DNA from: Parahoeflea alexandrii
Lineage (GTDB): Bacteria > Pseudomonadota > Alphaproteobacteria > Rhizobiales > Rhizobiaceae
DNA: 64,000 nt
Direction of reading: 5' to 3'
Assembly (NCBI RefSeq): GCF_024105735.1
Contig: NZ_JAAAML010000001.1
Coordinates: forward strand, 620,001 to 684,000
Shown one piece after another: positions 25,765-35,405 of the stretch. Within the stretch, counting starts at the first letter, position 1. Every line of letters begins with the position of its first letter. The notes below the pieces were generated by a model. It had not been told where the DNA came from. It did not search any database and saw nothing but the letters and a program-made list of their open reading frames with translations. The position numbers and the translations under genes are program-made.

Positions 25765-25891
25765 GAGTACCTCGTTTGCGATCCGTGTTGGTGCCCCTGA
25801 CCAGATATGGTGCACGAAAGGTGCAGGAAAACCCCTGCGCGCGTGTTGTGTTCCGGTGACGATGCGTAATTTCGAGATAACATCATCAGTC

Positions 25892-26407
25892 ATGGACAGC
25901 GCTGATTCGCCCACCAAACCCTCGCCCTCCGGATCCGGGCGGGAACCCCGCCGCGCCGAGTGGCGGGCAAGCGCCATGGCGCTGTTTCTTCCCGGTCTCG
26001 TCGTGGCTATAGGCTATGCGGCGCTGTGGATTATCCTCTTTGTGAATGGCAGGGGAGGCGGTGCGCTGGCTCGGGTCTGTCTGCTGGTGCTTGTCATCGT
26101 TGTGCCGCTGCTGTTCGCCTATGCCGGGCTCAGGCTGTCGACAACCCGGCTGATGCTTCGCGGCGCCCATCTGGAGGCGCATCCGGGGTTCCCTGCACGC
26201 GACCCGATCGTGGTGAATTATCCCGCGATTGCCGGCCTGTCGCTGCGCCGCGGATTGTCGGGCTGGATCACCGGTGCTGGCTCGCTTGTCATCGAGAGGG
26301 AAAGCGGGTCTCCGGTCATCGTATCCGGCCTGTCCAACCCTGATGCGGCGCTTGCCGATCTTTCGAACCGGTGCAGGACATTCAAGGGGCGGGAATTCGC
26401 GGACTGA
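25892..26407 (+). CDS. Membrane protein with a bacterial PH-like (DUF304-type) domain
   Basis: 171 residues. Pro/Ser-rich start, two adjacent transmembrane helices (about 32-52 and 60-80: ALFLPGLVVAIGYAALWIIL and ARVCLLVLVIVVPLLFAYAG), then a domain that looks like bPH: STTRLMLRGAHLEAHPG, VVNYPAIAGLSLRRGLSGWI, LVIERESGSPVIVSGL. Start uncertain: ATG 25892 or 25862. Unknown role, possibly membrane-stress sensing. Divergent from the sugar dehydrogenase. Confidence 0.75.
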   Translation: MDSADSPTKPSPSGSGREPRRAEWRASAMALFLPGLVVAIGYAALWIILFVNGRGGGALARVCLLVLVIVVPLLFAYAGLRLSTTRLMLRGAHLEAHPGFPARDPIVVNYPAIAGLSLRRGLSGWITGAGSLVIERESGSPVIVSGLSNPDAALADLSNRCRTFKGREFAD

Positions 26408-26630
26408 GATGCCGGGGGCTCGCCGGAACGCCGGATACGGGCAGGTCTGTTGTCTGGTGTCCGGCCCTGATCTGCCGGTCAAACATGGCATCGGGCGCCG
26501 CCCGGGCCTGGAAGACAAGAACCGACAGAAGGATCAGGCATCCAAGCAATGCCATCAGCGCAATGCGCATCGCCGTGACGCTTTCCCGGCGGGCGGGCTT
26601 TGTTGACAGGAAGTCATCGTCCGGAAGCAT
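26382..26630 (-). CDS. Possible small single-pass membrane protein
   Basis: 82 residues with one transmembrane helix (ALMALLGCLILLSVLVFQAR about 24-43) and a hydrophilic tail. GGGGAAA lies before ATG 26630 and third-position GC is high, which supports coding. Its end overlaps the convergent PH-like gene by 26 bp, which argues mildly against it. No family recognised. Confidence 0.4.
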   Translation of the reverse strand: MLPDDDFLSTKPARRESVTAMRIALMALLGCLILLSVLVFQARAAPDAMFDRQIRAGHQTTDLPVSGVPASPRHLSPRIPAP

Positions 26631-26743
26631 CGTGTTTCCCCGTTCTTTGCTGTTCGGGGCGCATCTAAGCGGCTGATCGCGTCGCCAATCGGACCGGATT
26701 GTGGCGGTGCCGGAGTGTTATGATGTCAAGATTGTGTTTCGGG

Positions 26744-27688
26744 TTAACGGGTGCGCTTGCCGAAGGCTGCCGCGCGGCGCGCCAGCGGCGGACGCGGCAC
26801 GAAATCGCTTGTCGGAGCCGCTGGCTGGCTCGGTGCGCGCGGGGCCGGTTCGTAGTAGGGCCGGACCGGATCACCGACCTGCGTCAGCTCGGGTTCGGGG
26901 AAACGGTCGTCAAATGTGCGCGGCACGATTTCCGGGCGCGCAAGCGCATAGCCCTGCATCAGTTGAACACCGATCTTCTGACAGAACTCGATCTGGTGGT
27001 CTTCTTCAAGTCCCTCGAACAGCACCGTAATGCCGCGTTCGATGAATTGCTCCACCATCAGCTTGAGCAATCCCATTCCGGCTGACGTCTCGGTGAAGCG
27101 GCGGACCCAGGCGGCGTCGAACTTCAGCACGTCGGGCTTGAGCTCGGAGACCCGTTTGGAATCGGAATCGTCGGCTCCGAAGTCATCGACCGCGATCTTG
27201 AAAAGTCTCGAGCGCAATCCGTTGACCAACCGGTCGAGGACCCTTTCGTCTCCGCTGCCCTGTTCGGTGATCTCGCAGACAATGCGGCCAGGCCGAAGGC
27301 CGGCGCGCAGTGTTACCTCCACCATCCGGTCGACCTCGGCATCGATATTGGTGACGTTGTCAAACAGGCCGGGATTGAAGTTGATGAACAGCTTTGCCTT
27401 GCGGCGGCCGAGTTTGCCCATGTTGAGGATGTGCAATTCGCGGCAGAGCGTGTCGACGGTGACGGCATCGGCCTTTTCGACCACCGAGAAGAAATGACCG
27501 GGAGAGACCGGCTTGCCGTCCTGCTGGGCGCGGATCAGCGCCTCGAATGCCTCGATGGTCAGGTGGCCCTGATCGTTCTGGCTGAAGATCGGCTGGAACG
27601 CCGAGCGCAGGACGAAAGGCCCGTAGGAGGTTGTGTAAAAACCCCGGTCGTCCTGTAAAAAATGCGGTTCGCGATGCCCGGCCATCAT
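26744..27688 (-). CDS. EAL-domain protein, putative c-di-GMP phosphodiesterase
   Basis: 314 residues, a stand-alone EAL domain with no membrane segment and a Pro/Arg-rich C-terminal tail. Catalytic pattern retained: EALIR (49-53), an Asn in FINFNPGLF, ITE in CEITEQGS, DD in AVDDFGADD, Lys in DVLKFD, Glu in LFEGLEED and Gln in MQGYALARP. Loop 6, normally DFGTGYSS, is DFGADDSDS here, so activity or dimerisation may be altered. Start ATG 27688 or 27685. Divergent from aatA. Confidence 0.92.
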   Translation of the reverse strand: MMAGHREPHFLQDDRGFYTTSYGPFVLRSAFQPIFSQNDQGHLTIEAFEALIRAQQDGKPVSPGHFFSVVEKADAVTVDTLCRELHILNMGKLGRRKAKLFINFNPGLFDNVTNIDAEVDRMVEVTLRAGLRPGRIVCEITEQGSGDERVLDRLVNGLRSRLFKIAVDDFGADDSDSKRVSELKPDVLKFDAAWVRRFTETSAGMGLLKLMVEQFIERGITVLFEGLEEDHQIEFCQKIGVQLMQGYALARPEIVPRTFDDRFPEPELTQVGDPVRPYYEPAPRAPSQPAAPTSDFVPRPPLARRAAAFGKRTR

Positions 27689-27757
27689 GTCCTGGACTCC
27701 GATTTCCGTTGCGTGTCGGCAATAAAGGGTAATCCTCAAAACTTTCGCCAAGGTTAA

Positions 27758-29077
<1,320 letters not shown>

Positions 29078-29113
29078 TCACCTGATCCAGCGCAATCGAC
29101 TGACAAATCCCTG

Positions 29114-29137
29114 CGACCGCCCCGAAAAGGGCGGTCG
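29114..29137 (+). terminator. Hairpin after aatA
   Basis: CGACCGCCC / GGGCGGTCG stem with a CGAAAA loop, followed by TTGTCGTTT, a weak T-run. It sits 36 bp past the aatA stop and just before the convergent DUF2177 gene. Confidence 0.65.
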
Positions 29138-29145
29138 TTGTCGTT

Positions 29146-29550
29146 TCAGACCCAGCGCAACACCCAGTAACCGGTGGCGGATGCCGCCGCAGTCAGCAGG
29201 GTTCCCCAGGCCATGTCGACCAGGCTCATGGTGACGGGCCAGTTCTTCAGTGTCGCCATGTTGGTGATGTCGTAGGTGCCGTAGGCGGCAAAGCCGAGAA
29301 TCGCGCCGAGCAGCAAGGCGTCCTGAAGCGAGCCCGAGCGGAATGCCGGGGCAGAGGCGAGCAGGACCACTACGGCCGAGTACATGATGTAAAAGAGCGC
29401 GGCGATCGAGAGTTTCGGCTGATCGAGCATCAGATCGCCAAGCTGACGGGCGTAGAAGCCCCTTGCGATGAAACCAAGCCAGATTGCATCGATGACCAGG
29501 ATGAACGCCGCCGTTCCGGCCCAGGCCTTGAGAAAACCCGCCGGGATCAC
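29146..29550 (-). CDS. DUF2177 family membrane protein
   Basis: 134 residues, four predicted transmembrane helices. Family pattern: FILVIDAIWLGFIARGFY, IMYSAVVVLLASAPAF, GFAAYGTYDITNMATLKNWP and LVDMAWGTLLTAAASATGYW. Start is a GTG at 29550 with CGGAG eight bases upstream. Inner-membrane protein of unknown function. Confidence 0.9.
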   Translation of the reverse strand: MIPAGFLKAWAGTAAFILVIDAIWLGFIARGFYARQLGDLMLDQPKLSIAALFYIMYSAVVVLLASAPAFRSGSLQDALLLGAILGFAAYGTYDITNMATLKNWPVTMSLVDMAWGTLLTAAASATGYWVLRWV

Positions 29551-29647
29551 AGGCCGGCTCCGGTCTGCCGGTGATAGCAGAAGGCGATTGCGGCAAAAAG
29601 CCGGTGGTTTCTGATCATTGAAGAACCTTTCTTGACGGTGCGCGCAT

Positions 29648-30598
29648 CTAAGCCGACGCCATTTTCAGTGAGGCCGGAGCAGTTCCGGCATTGGCCGCAT
29701 AGGCTTGGGGGACTAGTGCGCGCAAGGCGCCCGGGTGGCAGACACATTCGACTGACTGCTCGAGCTGAATGATCTCGCCGTCAATGGCTGCTTTCGATCC
29801 ACCGCGGAGGTTGGGAAAGTTCAGCGTGACCTTCTGTGCGGTCTCGACATTCATGTCCGGGTCTTCCCGGAGTTTGCCGAAAGCCGCATTCAGCGTCATG
29901 CGAAACACCTTGCCCGGTTCGAGGGCTTTCGCCCGATAGACCCCGAGCACGCCTTCATCGAGCACGGTGGCGTAGGACAGGGGGGTGTTGCCAAACAGGT
30001 TGTTGGATATGGACACGGCCGAGACGATCTGGCGTGTGCGTCCAGACCCGGTGTCGATCTCGACGCCGAAGCGGGGCGGGTGGAGGATCACCCGGCCGAG
30101 CGTCTTGACGGTTGAGCTGATCTTGCGCAGCCGCGTCGATGTGTCGAGCCGCGAGCGCTGATGCACAAGCCGGGCGTGGAGGCCGACGGAAAACTGGTGG
30201 ACATAGGGCCGCCCGTTGGCGGTGGCGATGTCTATCGGCCGCTCATCCGCCGCGGCGAGAGCATCAAGGGCTTCTGCCGGGTCGAGCGGGAGGCCAAGGC
30301 TGCGGGCAAACAGGTTCATGGTGCCCAGGGGGATCACGCCGAGGGTCTTTCCTGACCTGAAACAGGCGCCTGCCGCGGCCGAAATCGTGCCGTCACCGCC
30401 GCCGGCCACAATGGTGCTGGTCTGCGGATCATTGGCAACCTCTTCGAGGGTCCTGATCAGGGTGTCGCCGGAGACCAGGCGGACTTCGCAATCGCCGCCG
30501 CGCCCGGCCAGTCTGGCACACGCCATGTCGCCGAACTCGCGGGCATCCATTCCCCGAATGGTACCGCCGTCCTGATTTAATATCATGGTAATACGCAT
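29648..30598 (-). CDS. Diacylglycerol/lipid kinase (DagK_cat, YegS-like)
   Basis: 316 residues. N-terminal catalytic domain with the nucleotide-binding motif VAGGGDGTISAAAG and GVIPLGTMNLFARSLGLP, then the C-terminal beta domain. Expected to phosphorylate diacylglycerol or a sphingoid-like lipid at the membrane. ATG 30598 (MRITMILNQDGG) matches the usual family start. Between a DUF2177 gene and a LysR gene; no clear operon. Confidence 0.93.
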   Translation of the reverse strand: MRITMILNQDGGTIRGMDAREFGDMACARLAGRGGDCEVRLVSGDTLIRTLEEVANDPQTSTIVAGGGDGTISAAAGACFRSGKTLGVIPLGTMNLFARSLGLPLDPAEALDALAAADERPIDIATANGRPYVHQFSVGLHARLVHQRSRLDTSTRLRKISSTVKTLGRVILHPPRFGVEIDTGSGRTRQIVSAVSISNNLFGNTPLSYATVLDEGVLGVYRAKALEPGKVFRMTLNAAFGKLREDPDMNVETAQKVTLNFPNLRGGSKAAIDGEIIQLEQSVECVCHPGALRALVPQAYAANAGTAPASLKMASA

Positions 30599-30752
30599 TT
30601 CAGACCCCGTGTGCGTGGAACGACGCAAGTCAACAATACTGGGGCGGCAAAGTTCCATCACGTCTTCCACTGTAAAGGGATACGGGCGCTGGCTGGCTGT
30701 GGATCACCGGCAGCTGTCCAGGCCGCTGGGCAGGCCCCGGATTGTCGCGCCT

Positions 30753-31658
30753 TCAGCCCGCGTCCGCCAGGCAGGTGGTGCGGTAGGCGAGAAGGCCTTC
30801 GGCGAGGGCGTCGAAAGCGACCCGGCAGCGGGGCACTGTCTTCAGGTTCTCGTGCATGACCAGGTATGTCATCAACTCGAGCTTCAACTGACCGGGCAGC
30901 AATTCCACCAGATCCGGATCGCGGGCGGCGATGCCGACCTGGCTCATGCCGATGCCGGCTCCGGCCCTTATCATTGCGAGCTGGGCGACATTGCTGTCGC
31001 TGCGGAAAGCAAAGCGGGTGTCCGGAAAATAGGGAATGCTCTTCAGCATCTCGCGCACATAGGCCAGTTCACGGTCAAAGCCGATGAAGCGGTGGGCGGC
31101 GAGATCTTCAAAGCTGTTCGGCGTTCCGTGACGGTCAAGATAGCTGCGGTGCGCGTAGACCCCGATCGGGATGCCGCCGATCTTGCGGCTGATCAACGCT
31201 CCCTGGGTTGGCTTGACCATGCGCACGGCAATGTCGGCCTGCTGCTTGAGCAGGTCCTCGACGGCATCGGAGAGTGACAGCTCTATGGACAGCCGAGGAT
31301 GGCGTTCCTGGAGGATTGCCAGGATCGGAGGCAACACTTCCAGCCCGATCACCTCGCTGGCGGTGATGCGCACCGAACCCTCGGGGGTTTCGCTGTCTGC
31401 CGAAGCAGCCCGCGCAAGCGCGGCTGCACTGGCGGCCATGGTTTCGGCATAGCTGCGCATGCTCAGCGCGGTCTCGGTGGGGAGCAGCCCCTGGTAGGAG
31501 CGCAGGAACAGCGGCTTGCCCGCCGCGAATTCCAGCGCATCGAGATGGCGCGCGACGGTTGGCTGGGTCAGGCCCAGCGCCCGCGCCGCTCCCGATTGCG
31601 AGCCTTCTTCCAGGATGGCGAGGAAGGTCCGATAATGATCCCAGTCGAGCAGATTCAT
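30753..31658 (-). CDS. LysR-family regulator of the divergent NAD(P)-binding protein
   Basis: About 301 residues. N-terminal HTH (DHYRTFLAILEEGSQSGAAR, LGLTQPTVARHLDALE) and a substrate-binding domain with DLLKQQADIAVRMVKPTQGA. ATG 31658 and 31664 are both possible and neither has a strong SD. The start region carries a palindrome that overlaps the upstream ATG. Head-to-head with the epimerase-like gene 31758-32801, its likely target. Confidence 0.92.
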   Translation of the reverse strand: MNLLDWDHYRTFLAILEEGSQSGAARALGLTQPTVARHLDALEFAAGKPLFLRSYQGLLPTETALSMRSYAETMAASAAALARAASADSETPEGSVRITASEVIGLEVLPPILAILQERHPRLSIELSLSDAVEDLLKQQADIAVRMVKPTQGALISRKIGGIPIGVYAHRSYLDRHGTPNSFEDLAAHRFIGFDRELAYVREMLKSIPYFPDTRFAFRSDSNVAQLAMIRAGAGIGMSQVGIAARDPDLVELLPGQLKLELMTYLVMHENLKTVPRCRVAFDALAEGLLAYRTTCLADAG

Positions 31659-31662
31659 AGGC

Positions 31663-31676
31663 ATACAAAAATGTAT
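31663..31676. promoter_or_regulatory. Palindrome at the LysR start region
   Basis: ATACA-AAAA-TGTAT, a perfect dyad overlapping the alternative LysR start codon at 31664 and located between the two divergent genes. Possible LysR operator or autoregulatory site. Confidence 0.45.
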
Positions 31677-31757
31677 AGCATATCCATGGAATTCCGCAAT
31701 TCCGGTTAGGGCCGGGTGTTGCGATGATGCGGTCATCACAACCAAAGGAGATCTGTG

Positions 31758-32801
31758 ATGACTGAAACTCAGGAAAACTCGGTAGCAATGACCGCCAGGC
31801 CGGTGGCGCTTGTACTGGGCGCCACCGGAGGCATCGGCGGCGCGGTTGCGGCAAAGCTTCTGGCGAAGGGCTATACCGTGCGGGCGATGCACCGCAATGC
31901 CGGGGCGCAGGCAGCAAAAACGCCGCAATATGAATGGATCGCCGGTGACGCGATCAATCGCGCCGATGTGATGGCAGCAGCCAAGGGGGCAGAACTGATC
32001 GTGCATGCGGTCAACCCGCCCGGTTACCGCAACTGGGGTACACTGGTGCTGCCGATGATCGACAACACCATTGCGGCCGCAGAGGCAGCGGGCGCGCTCA
32101 TCCTGATGCCGGGAACGGTCTATAATTTCGGGCCTGAGACGTTCGACGCCATTACCGAGGACAGCCCGCAAAGGCCGGTCACGGTGAAGGGAAAGATCCG
32201 CGTCGAGCTTGAACAGCGGCTCGAGGCCGCAACCCGCCGCGGTACACGCGTGATCATCGTGCGGGCCGGTGATTTCTTCGGTCCGGGCGCAGGCAACAAC
32301 TGGTTTGCCCAGGCCGTGGTCAAGCCAGGCCGGCCCGTCAAGGCAATCACCATCCCGTCCGACACCGGTGTCGGGCATCAATGGGCCTATCTGCCGGATG
32401 TCGCTGAGACCATGATGCAACTGGTGGCCCGGGCCGGAGAACTGCCGGCGTTCGCGCGGTTTCACATGGAAGGGGTCTGGGACCATGACGGCGAACAGCT
32501 GGCAAGCGCGATCCGCCGCGTCACCGGCCGGACGGAGCTGCGGGCGAAGCGGTTTGCCTGGTGGCTGCTGCGCCTTGCAAGGCCGGTCATGCCGCTTGCG
32601 CGCGAACTTCTGGAGATGCGCTACCTGTGGCAGAGAGAGTTGCATATGCGGAATGACAGGCTGGTGGCATTTCTCGGCGCCGAGCCGCACACGCCCATCG
32701 ACCAGGCCGTGAGGGATACGTTGAGCAGCATGGGCTGTCTGGGGCAGGATCCGCGCAATGCTCCGGTTATTGGGTCTGTCTCCCGCGGCAAGCCCGTCTG
32801 A
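31758..32801 (+). CDS. NAD(P)-dependent epimerase/dehydratase-like (extended or atypical SDR) protein
   Basis: 347 residues. Rossmann nucleotide-binding motif LGATGGIGGAVAAKLLAKGY near residues 22-41; a GTVYNFGPETFDAITEDSPQ segment replaces the classical YxxxK region of short-chain dehydrogenases. Substrate unknown. Start ATG 31758 with a perfect AAGGAG at 7 bases; the GTG three bases upstream is unlikely. Divergent from the LysR gene. Confidence 0.9.
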   Translation: MTETQENSVAMTARPVALVLGATGGIGGAVAAKLLAKGYTVRAMHRNAGAQAAKTPQYEWIAGDAINRADVMAAAKGAELIVHAVNPPGYRNWGTLVLPMIDNTIAAAEAAGALILMPGTVYNFGPETFDAITEDSPQRPVTVKGKIRVELEQRLEAATRRGTRVIIVRAGDFFGPGAGNNWFAQAVVKPGRPVKAITIPSDTGVGHQWAYLPDVAETMMQLVARAGELPAFARFHMEGVWDHDGEQLASAIRRVTGRTELRAKRFAWWLLRLARPVMPLARELLEMRYLWQRELHMRNDRLVAFLGAEPHTPIDQAVRDTLSSMGCLGQDPRNAPVIGSVSRGKPV

Positions 32802-32904
32802 GCTCGAAGCATCCGGTCATTGGCGGCCTGGGCGCCGCCAATTGTCGGCCAGCGCCGCACCGGCCTGAATCCGCCGAGCGGCTTGCCCGGACAAGGCAAG
32901 GGCC

Positions 32905-32938
32905 AAAAAAAATGGGCCGCGAGATTGCTCTCGGGCCC
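32905..32938 (-). terminator. Rho-independent terminator of the sRNA
   Basis: On the minus strand GGGCC-CGAGA / TCTCG-(bulge)-GGCCC stem with a 4-base loop, followed by eight T. Confidence 0.9.
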
Positions 32939-33027
32939 AATAGGTATGAAGGTCAAAAAACCTCCAGAGGGGAACAGCTCATGCGGCGGCACTGGGAGGA
33001 GTAGGCCGCCAAAGGTGCATCAGCTGT
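32905..33027 (-). ncRNA. abcR: AbcR-like (alpha-r15 family) trans-acting small RNA
   Basis: About 120 nt, minus strand. Stem-loop 1 is formed by 33017-33026 with 32975-32984 and, inside it, GGCGGC/GCCGCC (33005-33010 with 32985-32990). Its loop displays the anti-SD word CTCCTCCC (32994-33001 on the complement). A second pyrimidine stretch, TTCCCCTC (32967-32974), follows. It ends with a GGGCCCGAGA-type hairpin (32914-32938) and eight T. Promoter-like TTGCCT-N17-CATATC lies directly upstream (-10 at 33032-33037). It sits directly downstream of lsrB, as AbcR1/2 do in Agrobacterium. AbcR RNAs repress ABC-transporter mRNAs with Hfq. Only one copy is seen; 5' end is estimated. Confidence 0.75.
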
Positions 33028-33079
33028 AATCGATATGGTGCTTATTTATGCAATAGGCAAGGGAATGATGCGCATGTCA

Positions 33080-33100
33080 GCCATGCGAATACTGCATGGC
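33080..33100. promoter_or_regulatory. Perfect palindrome upstream of the sRNA promoter
   Basis: GCCATGC-GAATACT-GCATGGC, 7-bp arms and 7-bp spacer, centred about 55 bp before the putative -10 box of the sRNA. Further CATG words flank it. Position and geometry fit a LysR-type activator site, plausibly LsrB/VtlR encoded next door. Confidence 0.6.
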
Positions 33101-33194
33101 TACTTGCATGTCCAAAAAACAGGCAGAATTGGAAATGCAAAAATCGTGTTCAGTACTGTTCAGTCCGGAAATGCGAGCGTGCACGCCGTTCTGA

Positions 33195-34091
33195 TCAGAA
33201 ATTCCAGTTGCGCGCCTTCGAGATCAGGAAATCCCGGAAGGCTTTGAGTTTGGCCGCGTTTTTCATTTCCTCGGCATAGCAGAAATAGGTGTCGAAGGTC
33301 GGGATGTCTGCCGGAAGGTTGAGCTGGACCAACGCGAGGTCGCGGTTGATCATGTAATCTGGCAGCAGTGAAATGCCGGCGCCGTTGAGTGTGGCCCGCC
33401 GGATGGCCGGCAGATTGTTGATCTGCAGTTGCGCCTGGCGGCGGTTTTCGGGCGTGCGGCCGGCTGTTTCCAGCCAGTTTACATCGGTCAGATAACCTGG
33501 CGCGGGTTCGCCGAAGGTGATGATTCGGTGGTTGTCGAGGTCCTCGATGGTCTTGGGCTCACCGTGGCGCGCCAGATAGGTCGGCGAGGCGTAGACGTGC
33601 AGGTGCACCGTGAACAGTCGCCGCTGGATCAGGTCGGGTTGCTGCGGCTGGCGCAGGCGGATGGCGCAATCGGCCTGGCGCATGTTGACGTCGAGTTCCT
33701 CGTTGTCGAGCAGCAACTGCACCTGGACGTCGGGATACAGGCCCTGGAACTCCTGAACCTTCTCTGTCAGCCAACCCTGGCCGAAGCCGACCGTGGTCGT
33801 CACCCGCAGCTTGCCGGACGGGCGCTCGCGGGTTTCGGTCAGACGGTTTCTGACCGATTCGAGCTTCATCAGCACTTCGTGAGCGGTCTGGTAGAGGATC
33901 TCACCCTGTTCCGACAGGATCAGGCCCCGGGCATGGCGGTGAAACAGCTTGGCGCCAATGTCCATCTCAAGTGCTGAGACCTGCCGCGAGATGGCCGATT
34001 GCGACAGATGCAGCTTTTCGGCGGCATGGGTGAAGGAGCCGGCTTCCGCGGCAGCATGAAAAATGCGCAGTTTGTCCCAATCGAGTGGCAC
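33195..34091 (-). CDS. lsrB: LsrB/VtlR-type LysR-family regulator
   Basis: About 298 residues. HTH in VPLDWDKLRIFHAAAEAGSF and LSQSAISRQVSALE, then the LysR effector domain (DCAIRLRQPQQPDLIQRRLF). The N-terminus and the position beside trxB and lrp match LsrB of Sinorhizobium (redox and LPS control, symbiosis) and VtlR of Brucella/Agrobacterium (activates AbcR sRNA). The start is a GTG at 34091, or a TTG at 34094, preceded by AAGGGGAAGAG. The sRNA directly downstream fits the VtlR-AbcR connection. Confidence 0.9.
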   Translation of the reverse strand: MPLDWDKLRIFHAAAEAGSFTHAAEKLHLSQSAISRQVSALEMDIGAKLFHRHARGLILSEQGEILYQTAHEVLMKLESVRNRLTETRERPSGKLRVTTTVGFGQGWLTEKVQEFQGLYPDVQVQLLLDNEELDVNMRQADCAIRLRQPQQPDLIQRRLFTVHLHVYASPTYLARHGEPKTIEDLDNHRIITFGEPAPGYLTDVNWLETAGRTPENRRQAQLQINNLPAIRRATLNGAGISLLPDYMINRDLALVQLNLPADIPTFDTYFCYAEEMKNAAKLKAFRDFLISKARNWNF

Positions 34092-34145
34092 CAAGCTCTC
34101 TTCCCCTTGGCCCGTTGATCGAGCCTCTATCCGGCGCTCATGCGC

Positions 34146-35120
34146 CTATTCTGCAGCTTCGGCGTGCCTGACATGTCCCGCCAGATAGCGCTCGGCCTCC
34201 AAGGCCGCCATGCACCCCATGCCGGCCGCAGTCACGGCCTGACGGTAGATATCGTCGGTGACGTCCCCGGCAGCGAAAACGCCCGGTACATCCGTGGCAG
34301 TCGAATCCGGCGCTGTCCACAAATAACCGTTCGGCTTGTGCTTGAGCTTGTCCTTGAAGAGGCTGACGGCGGGGGCGTGTCCGATGGCGACGAAGACACC
34401 GTCGATCGGCATGTCGGTGCTCACGCCGGTCTTGCGGTTCTTCAGCCTGACACCGTTGACCGAGGCGGGCATCGGCGGGATGGCCGGCGCGCCCAGATAC
34501 TCGACCACTTCGGTATCCCAGATAACGTCGATGTTGTCCTTGTCGAACAGCCGCTGCTGCAGGATCTTTTCGGCGCGGAACGAGTCACGGCGATGGATCA
34601 CGGTCACGCGTGCGGCGAGATTGGAAAGATACAGCGCCTCCTCGACCGCGGAGTTGCCGCCACCGACCACGACGACGTTCTTGCCGCGATAGAAGAAGCC
34701 GTCACAGGTGGCGCAAGCCGAAACGCCAAAGCCCATGAATTCCTTCTCGGTCGGAATGCCAAGCCACTTGGCCTGGGCGCCGGTGGCGATGATCAGCGCG
34801 TCGCAAGTCCACACGGCGCCGGAATCGGTCTTGACCGTGAAGGGGCGGTCGGTCATCTCGACTTCGGTGACGAGGTCGTTGACGATTTCGGCGCCGACAT
34901 GCTCGGCCTGCTTGAGCATCTGCTCCATCATCCAGGGGCCCTGCACCGGATCGGCATAGCCCGGGTAGTTCTCGACGTCGGTGGTGATCATCAACTGCCC
35001 ACCCTGTTCCATCCCGGCAATCAGCACCGGCTTGAGCATCGCGCGCGCTGCATAGATCGCGGCCGTGTAGCCTGCGGGACCGGAGCCGATGATGAGAACG
35101 GGGACGTGGCGGTTGGACAT
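34146..35120 (-). CDS. trxB: Thioredoxin-disulfide reductase
   Basis: 324 residues. FAD-binding GSGPAGYTAAIYAARA near the N-terminus, redox-active Cys136-Ala-Thr-Cys139 in SACATCDGFF, NADPH-binding VVVVGGGNSAVEEALYLS and FAD signature VFAAGDVTDD. Reduces thioredoxin with NADPH. ATG 35120 with CAGGAT at 8 bases. Upstream of lsrB on the same strand (54 bp gap) and divergent from lrp. Confidence 0.97.
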   Translation of the reverse strand: MSNRHVPVLIIGSGPAGYTAAIYAARAMLKPVLIAGMEQGGQLMITTDVENYPGYADPVQGPWMMEQMLKQAEHVGAEIVNDLVTEVEMTDRPFTVKTDSGAVWTCDALIIATGAQAKWLGIPTEKEFMGFGVSACATCDGFFYRGKNVVVVGGGNSAVEEALYLSNLAARVTVIHRRDSFRAEKILQQRLFDKDNIDVIWDTEVVEYLGAPAIPPMPASVNGVRLKNRKTGVSTDMPIDGVFVAIGHAPAVSLFKDKLKHKPNGYLWTAPDSTATDVPGVFAAGDVTDDIYRQAVTAAGMGCMAALEAERYLAGHVRHAEAAE

Positions 35121-35405
35121 GGAACAATCCTGAAACAAGTGGTGAGACTGCCATCTTGCGGCATCCCCGGTGACCCATCAATGACGAAAGCCAAGAATTT
35201 GGCGACCGGCGCGATGATGAGGTGTGACTTGCCACCATTTAGGTGCGACCAAGCCGGTGTTTCAAGCTTGCAGGCAAAGTTACGCACAGAACTTCGCGTC
35301 AACTAGGCCGTCGAGGCTTTACAGATGCTGCGCACTGACGCAATAAAGTTTCGCGCACGCCGGAGCCGGAAGCCGGACGGAGCCGCTCATGACAGGGAAG
35401 ACTTC

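Larger units (their letters stand above)
32802..33194 (-). other. Intergenic region holding the AbcR-like sRNA and its control region
   Basis: 393 bp. From the right: the end of lsrB (33195), a palindrome at 33080-33100, a promoter-like TTGCCT-N17-CATATC on the minus strand, the sRNA (about 33027 to 32905) and its terminator. The segment 32802-32900 shows nothing notable. Confidence 0.75.

Noticed and set aside
33000-33194. A second tandem AbcR-like copy
   Set aside because: Only one anti-SD hairpin and one terminator are present; the rest has CATG-rich dyads but no second copy.
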